From Halomonas rhizosphaerae (GTDB lineage Bacteria > Pseudomonadota > Gammaproteobacteria > Pseudomonadales > Halomonadaceae): DNA of 64,000 nt. Shown here in pieces: positions 60,020 to 64,000 of the stretch; the stretch's first letter is position 1, and every line of letters starts with the position of its first letter. The stretch is from positions 62,001-126,000 of the forward strand of contig NZ_JASCQP010000024.1 in NCBI RefSeq assembly GCF_030010555.1. The letters are read 5' to 3'. Both the position numbers and the translations under genes were made by a program. The notes beneath the pieces are model-generated. The model made no database searches, was not told the DNA's origin, and saw only the letters and a program-made list of their open reading frames with translations.

Positions 60020-61296
60020 CGACTGCCCTGATCCTGCTCTCCGGGCTGGCGATGATCTTCATCAACGTGCCCATCGCCGTGGCGCTGGGCGCCGTATCCC
60101 TGGTCGCCATGCTGGTGCTGCAGGGGCCGAACAGCCTGCTCAGCTTCCCCATCGTGATGTTCGATGGCTCGACCAAGTTCCCGCTGATCGCCATCCCGCT
60201 GTTCGTGCTGGCCGGGGCGATCATGAACACCGGCGGCATCTCCCGGCGGCTGATCGACTTCGCCTCGGCGCTGCTCGGCTTCATCCGCGGCGGGCTGGCA
60301 ATGGTCAACATCGGCACCTCGCTGTTCTTCGCCGAGATCTCGGGCTCGGCAGTGGCCGACGTCGCCGCCCTCGGCTCCATCCTGATGCCGGCGATGAAGA
60401 AGAAGGGCTATCCGGCGGACTTCACCGCCGCGATCACCTCGTCCTCGGCGTCGCTGGCGATCATCATCCCGCCGTCCATCCCGATGATCCTCTACGCCGC
60501 CATGGCCGATACCTCGGTGGTGCAGCTGTTCGTGGCCGGCATCGTCCCCGGCCTGCTCGGCGGGCTGTCGATGATGGCGCTCGCCTGGTACTTCGCCGTC
60601 CGCTACAACTACCCCGTCGAGGAGACCTTCCGGCTGTCCCGGGTGTGGGCCACCTTCAAGGCGGCGAGCCTCGCCTTCCTGCTGCCGCTGATCATCCTCG
60701 GCGGTATCTTCGGCGGCTTCATGACCGCCACCGAGGGCGCCGCCCTGGCGGTGCTGGCGGCGCTGCTGATCAGCTTCCGCTACGGCGAGCTGCGCTGGAG
60801 TACGCTGCGCGGGGCCATGGTCGAGGGCGGGGTGCAGACCGCCGTGGTCATGCTGCTGGTGGCGAGCTCCGCCCTGCTCGGGGACTTCCTCACCCGCGCC
60901 CAGCTGCCCCAGACGCTGGCCGCGGTGATCGGCGACTTCACCAGCAACAAGTACATGGTGCTGGCGCTGCTCAACGTCTTCCTGCTGGCGATCGGCATGA
61001 TCCTGCATTCGGCGGCCGCCATCATCCTCACCGTGCCCATCGTCATGCCGCTGGTGATGATGGTCGGCATCGATCCGGTCCACTTCGGCATGATCGTCAC
61101 CCTCAACCTGGCCATCGGCCAGCAGACCCCTCCGGTGGCGAGCGTGCTGATGACGGCCTGCTCGGTGGCCAAGGCGGACATCTGGGACGTGGCCAAGGCC
61201 AATGTGCCCTTCATGATCCTGCTGTTCGTGTTGCTGATGCTGGTCACCTACGTGCCGGTGGTCCCCATGGGCCTGGTGGAGCTGTTCTACCGATGA
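60016..61296 (+). CDS. dctM: TRAP transporter large permease (DctM)
   Basis: The 426-aa protein has about 12 helices and DctM motifs: GSAVADVAALGSILMPAM, SLAIIIPPSIPMILYA and IGQQTPPVASVLM. It forms the sodium-coupled channel with DctQ. Coupled to dctQ by ATGA; a crotonase gene starts 28 bp later, so the operon continues. Confidence 0.95.
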   Translation: MTTALILLSGLAMIFINVPIAVALGAVSLVAMLVLQGPNSLLSFPIVMFDGSTKFPLIAIPLFVLAGAIMNTGGISRRLIDFASALLGFIRGGLAMVNIGTSLFFAEISGSAVADVAALGSILMPAMKKKGYPADFTAAITSSSASLAIIIPPSIPMILYAAMADTSVVQLFVAGIVPGLLGGLSMMALAWYFAVRYNYPVEETFRLSRVWATFKAASLAFLLPLIILGGIFGGFMTATEGAALAVLAALLISFRYGELRWSTLRGAMVEGGVQTAVVMLLVASSALLGDFLTRAQLPQTLAAVIGDFTSNKYMVLALLNVFLLAIGMILHSAAAIILTVPIVMPLVMMVGIDPVHFGMIVTLNLAIGQQTPPVASVLMTACSVAKADIWDVAKANVPFMILLFVLLMLVTYVPVVPMGLVELFYR

Positions 61297-61324
61297 ACCC
61301 GATGATCCCGAGGGGAGGATTCCC

Positions 61325-62110
61325 ATGTCCGACGATGCCCTGATCGTCCGCCGCGAGGGCGGAATCGCCTGGATCGGCTTCAACCGCCCGGCGAACCGCA
61401 ACGCCATGACCTGGGCGATGTACGACGCCCTGGAGGCCTGCTGCGACCGGCTCGCGGAGGATGACTCGGTGGTGGCGGTGGTGCTGCACGGGGTGGGGGG
61501 CGAGGCCTTCGTGGCCGGCACCGACATCTCCCAGTTCACGCACTTCGCCGCCCCCGAGGATGCCATCGGCTACGAGCGGCGCATCGACCGGGTGGTGGGC
61601 AAGCTCGAGGCCCTGCCCAGGCCCACCATTGCCCTGGTCGAGGGGGCCTGCGTGGGGGGCGGGGCGGCCCTGGCGCTGGTCTGCGACTTCCGCTACTGCA
61701 CGCCCACCATGAAGTTCGGCGTGCCCATCGCCAGGACGCTCGGCAATACCCTGTCGATGACCAACGTCTCGCGGCTGGTCGATATGGTCGGCGTGGCCCG
61801 CACCAAGGAGGCGCTGATGATGGGCCGGCTGTTCGACGCCGAGGAGGCCCGCGAGGCGGGGCTGGTCAACGGGGTGTTCGACGCCGGGGTGATCCATGAG
61901 GAGGTGGCCGCCATCGCCGCCGAGTTCGCGGGGCGCGCCCCGCTCACCGTCCAGGCCAGCAAGGCGCTGGTGGGACGGGTGCTGGCCGAACGTCGTCCCG
62001 ACCCCGAGGCCGGGGACGACTGGGTCACCACCTGCTACATGAGCGACGACTTCAAGGCGGCGGTGAACCGGTTCGTCCACAAGACGCCCTTCGAGTGGAC
62101 GGGCCGCTAG
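61325..62110 (+). CDS. Enoyl-CoA hydratase/isomerase-family protein
   Basis: The 261-aa crotonase-fold protein has oxyanion-hole segments EAFVAGTDIS and EGACVGGGAALAL. The usual first catalytic Glu (P-E in typical hydratases) is replaced, the region reading KFGVPIARTLGN. The second Glu appears retained in GVARTKEALMMG. The reaction may therefore be an isomerisation or another crotonase activity rather than simple hydration. It follows dctM and precedes a CoA-transferase gene. GGGAGGA precedes the ATG. Confidence 0.85.
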   Translation: MSDDALIVRREGGIAWIGFNRPANRNAMTWAMYDALEACCDRLAEDDSVVAVVLHGVGGEAFVAGTDISQFTHFAAPEDAIGYERRIDRVVGKLEALPRPTIALVEGACVGGGAALALVCDFRYCTPTMKFGVPIARTLGNTLSMTNVSRLVDMVGVARTKEALMMGRLFDAEEAREAGLVNGVFDAGVIHEEVAAIAAEFAGRAPLTVQASKALVGRVLAERRPDPEAGDDWVTTCYMSDDFKAAVNRFVHKTPFEWTGR

Positions 62111-62145
62111 CCATGCCGACAGACCCCCAAGGAGGGAGCACACCG

Positions 62146-63333
62146 ATGCTGCCACTGCAGAACCTCAAGGTCCTCGACATCTCCCAGATCATGGCCGGCC
62201 CCTATTGCACCATGGTGCTGGCCGACATGGGCGCGGAGGTGATCAAGGTCGAGAAGCTCAACGGCGGCGACGACAGCCGCCAGATGGGCCCCTACGTCAA
62301 CGACGAGTCGACCTGCTTCTCGCAGATCAACCGCAACAAGAAGAGCATCTCCCTCAACCTCAAGGAGGACCGGGCCCGGGAGATCTTCTATCGCCTGGCG
62401 CGCGATGCCGACGTCATCGTCGAGAACTACCGCACCGGGGTCACCCAGTCGCTGGCGATCGACTACGACACCATCAAGGCGATCAACCCGGGCATCGTCT
62501 ACTGCTCGATTTCCGGCTACGGCCAGACCGGCCCCTACAAGCACAAGGGCGGTTTCGACCTGGTCGCCCAGGGCATGACCGGGCTGATGTCGATGACCGG
62601 CGAGCCGGGGCGTCGTCCGCTCAAGACCGGCATCGCGGTCTACGATATCGGTGCCGGGCTGACCGCCACCTACTCCATCCTGGCCGCCGTCATTCACCGG
62701 ATGAACACCGGCGAGGGCCAGCACATCGACATCGCCATCACCGAGTGTGGCCTGCCCTGGTTCACCTGGGAGGCGGCGGCCTACTTTGCCGAGGGCCGGG
62801 TACCCGAGCCTACCGGCTGGCGCCATCGGGTCTCGGCCCCCTACCAGGCGGTCAAGGCCCGTGACGGCTACCTGATGCTGGGCTGCGCCAACCAGCGCAC
62901 CTGGGAACGGTTCGCCCGGGACGTGCTGGAACGCCCCGAGCTGATGGAAGACTCACGTTTCCTGACCAACCACGACCGCGGCCAGCATGTCGAGGAACTC
63001 GAGGCACTGCTGGAGTCGCTCATGGCCGAGCGCGACGTCGATGACTGGCTCGCGCGCTGTGACGCGGCCGGGGTGCCGGCGGGCCCGATCAACGACTTCG
63101 CCCAGGCCATGAGCGACGAGCACTACCTGGCGCGCGGGATGGTGCAGGAGATGGATCACCCGACGATTGGCAAGATGAAGACCATCGGCTTTCCCAGCAA
63201 GTTCTCGCGCACCCCGTCGCAGATCCGTCATCCGGCGCCGCTGTTTGCTCAGCACACCGATGAAGTGCTCGGTGGCATGGGGCTGTCTGCCGAGGAGCTC
63301 GAGACCCTGAGGGCCGAGGGCTGCATCAAGTAG
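62146..63333 (+). CDS. CaiB/BaiF family III CoA transferase
   Basis: The 395-aa protein is a family III CoA transferase with the N-terminal signature LKVLDISQIMAGPYCTMVLADMG broken by the CoA-binding fold, and GYGQTGPYKHKGGFDLVAQ containing the conserved aromatic/Gly region. The catalytic Asp expected near residue 160-175 lies around GFDLVAQ. It should activate a carboxylic acid brought in by the TRAP system by CoA exchange, perhaps with succinyl-CoA. The ATG at 62146 has GGGAG 7 nt upstream; an ATG at 62113 is less likely. Confidence 0.88.
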   Translation: MLPLQNLKVLDISQIMAGPYCTMVLADMGAEVIKVEKLNGGDDSRQMGPYVNDESTCFSQINRNKKSISLNLKEDRAREIFYRLARDADVIVENYRTGVTQSLAIDYDTIKAINPGIVYCSISGYGQTGPYKHKGGFDLVAQGMTGLMSMTGEPGRRPLKTGIAVYDIGAGLTATYSILAAVIHRMNTGEGQHIDIAITECGLPWFTWEAAAYFAEGRVPEPTGWRHRVSAPYQAVKARDGYLMLGCANQRTWERFARDVLERPELMEDSRFLTNHDRGQHVEELEALLESLMAERDVDDWLARCDAAGVPAGPINDFAQAMSDEHYLARGMVQEMDHPTIGKMKTIGFPSKFSRTPSQIRHPAPLFAQHTDEVLGGMGLSAEELETLRAEGCIK

Positions 63334-63395
63334 GCGCCTTTTCGAGACATGGATTGCATTCATTATCCAAGAACAAGATGCACGGAGATTGACTC

Positions 63396-64000
63396 ATGCT
63401 GAACCTCGACTTCCATCCCGCCGGCCGCCACTTCCTGCAGATACCCGGCCCTTCCCCGGTGCCGGATCGCATCCTGCGCGCCATGAGCCTGCCGACCATC
63501 GACCATCGGGGGCCGGAGTTCGGGGCGCTGGGCCGGGAACTGCTCGGCAAGGTCAAGAACGTCTTCAGGACCGAGAACCCGGTGATCATCTACCCGGCAT
63601 CGGGCACCGGCGCCTGGGAAGCGGCGCTGTCCAATACCCTCTCGCCGGGTGACGAGGTGCTGATGTTCGAGACCGGCCACTTCGCCACCCTGTGGCACAG
63701 GATGGCGCGTCGCCTGCAACTCGAGCCCGAGTTCATCGGCCTGCCGGGCTACGAGGGGTGGCGCCACGGCGTGCAGGCCGACATGATCGAGGCGCGCTTG
63801 AGGGAAGACACGGGGCACAAGCTCAAGGCGGTCTGCGTGGTGCACAACGAGACCTCCACCGGGGTGACCAGCGACATCGCCGCGGTGCGTCGCGCCATGG
63901 ACGCCGCCGGTCATCCGGCGCTGCTGCTGGTCGATACCATCTCGGGGCTGGCCAGTGCCGACTACCGCCACGACGAGTGGGGGGTCGACGTCACCATCTC
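63396..64000 (+). CDS. Class V aminotransferase (glyoxylate/pyruvate type), partial
   Basis: The first 201 codons are present before the window ends. The sequence LQIPGPSPVPDRILRAM, TIDHRGPEF and YPASGTGAWEAAL is typical of serine-glyoxylate, alanine-glyoxylate and aspartate-glyoxylate (BhcA) aminotransferases. HNETSTGV and LLVDTISGLAS place the PLP-binding Asp; the Schiff-base Lys should lie just beyond the edge. It could consume glyoxylate from the adjacent glc operon. GGAG precedes the ATG. Confidence 0.9.
   Translation, partial: MLNLDFHPAGRHFLQIPGPSPVPDRILRAMSLPTIDHRGPEFGALGRELLGKVKNVFRTENPVIIYPASGTGAWEAALSNTLSPGDEVLMFETGHFATLWHRMARRLQLEPEFIGLPGYEGWRHGVQADMIEARLREDTGHKLKAVCVVHNETSTGVTSDIAAVRRAMDAAGHPALLLVDTISGLASADYRHDEWGVDVTI

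Overview
The window is GC-rich (high-60s percent by eye), densely packed bacterial chromosome with no rRNA, tRNA, CRISPR array or insertion sequence that I can recognise. Gene content and protein style (several TRAP transporters, a BCCT carrier, glycolate oxidase, purEK, an HbpS/GlcG pair, a CsiD/LhgO pair) suggest a heterotrophic gammaproteobacterium, most likely of the Halomonadaceae. That assignment is inference from gene content, not a database result.

Region 1 (1-2900) is a minus-strand tetrathionate-reductase-type operon (ttrB-ttrC-ttrA, ttrA cut by the window edge) with a perfect FNR/Anr box upstream. Region 2 (2.9-11.7 kb) holds an orphan HigA-like regulator, an APC permease, glaH(csiD)-lhgO for glutarate to L-2-hydroxyglutarate to 2-oxoglutarate, and a TAXI-TRAP transporter. 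A convergent acidic octapeptide-repeat lipoprotein closes it. Region 3 (11.9-19.7 kb) has purEK, then a possible b-haem redox module in two divergent arms (DUF2231 plus an ethylbenzene-dehydrogenase-like haem domain; ferric-reductase-like flavoprotein plus cytochrome b5), a cation/proton antiporter and a TraX-family membrane protein.

Region 4 (19.8-29.0 kb) is the most system-like block: LysR, a palindromic operator, DctQMP TRAP, a glutamine-synthetase-like gamma-glutamyl ligase, an aldehyde dehydrogenase, an iron alcohol dehydrogenase and a class-I glutamine amidotransferase. Together these could form a gamma-glutamylation route for an amino alcohol or amine. Region 5 (29.1-34.3 kb) is a basic-amino-acid ABC transporter beside astE and a short DUF1338 (2-oxoadipate decarboxylase-type) gene. 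Region 6 (34.5-51.3 kb) is mixed housekeeping: methyltransferase, hemerythrin, wrbA, a Tat-type sulfide:quinone reductase, a malate/tartrate dehydrogenase with its LysR, a glycosyltransferase, a TVP38-type membrane protein, gamma-butyrobetaine hydroxylase with a LysR, mtfA, a GNAT-nitrilase fusion, a DMT exporter, a BCCT transporter and a YbiI-type zinc-finger protein.

Region 7 (51.4-56.9 kb) is the glycolate oxidase locus glcDEF-glcG with divergent glcC. Between glcF and glcG lie two 107-bp tandem units. Each encodes a 36-37 aa mini-ORF that repeats the last 25 or so residues of GlcF, is coupled by ATGA overlaps, and differs from the other copies almost only at synonymous sites. Region 8 (56.9-64.0 kb) is a GntR-controlled cluster: an HbpS/GlcG paralogue, a C4-dicarboxylate-type TRAP transporter, a crotonase lacking one usual catalytic Glu, a CaiB-type CoA transferase and the start of a class V aminotransferase. 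Two palindromes with a TGAATTCA core are its likely operators.
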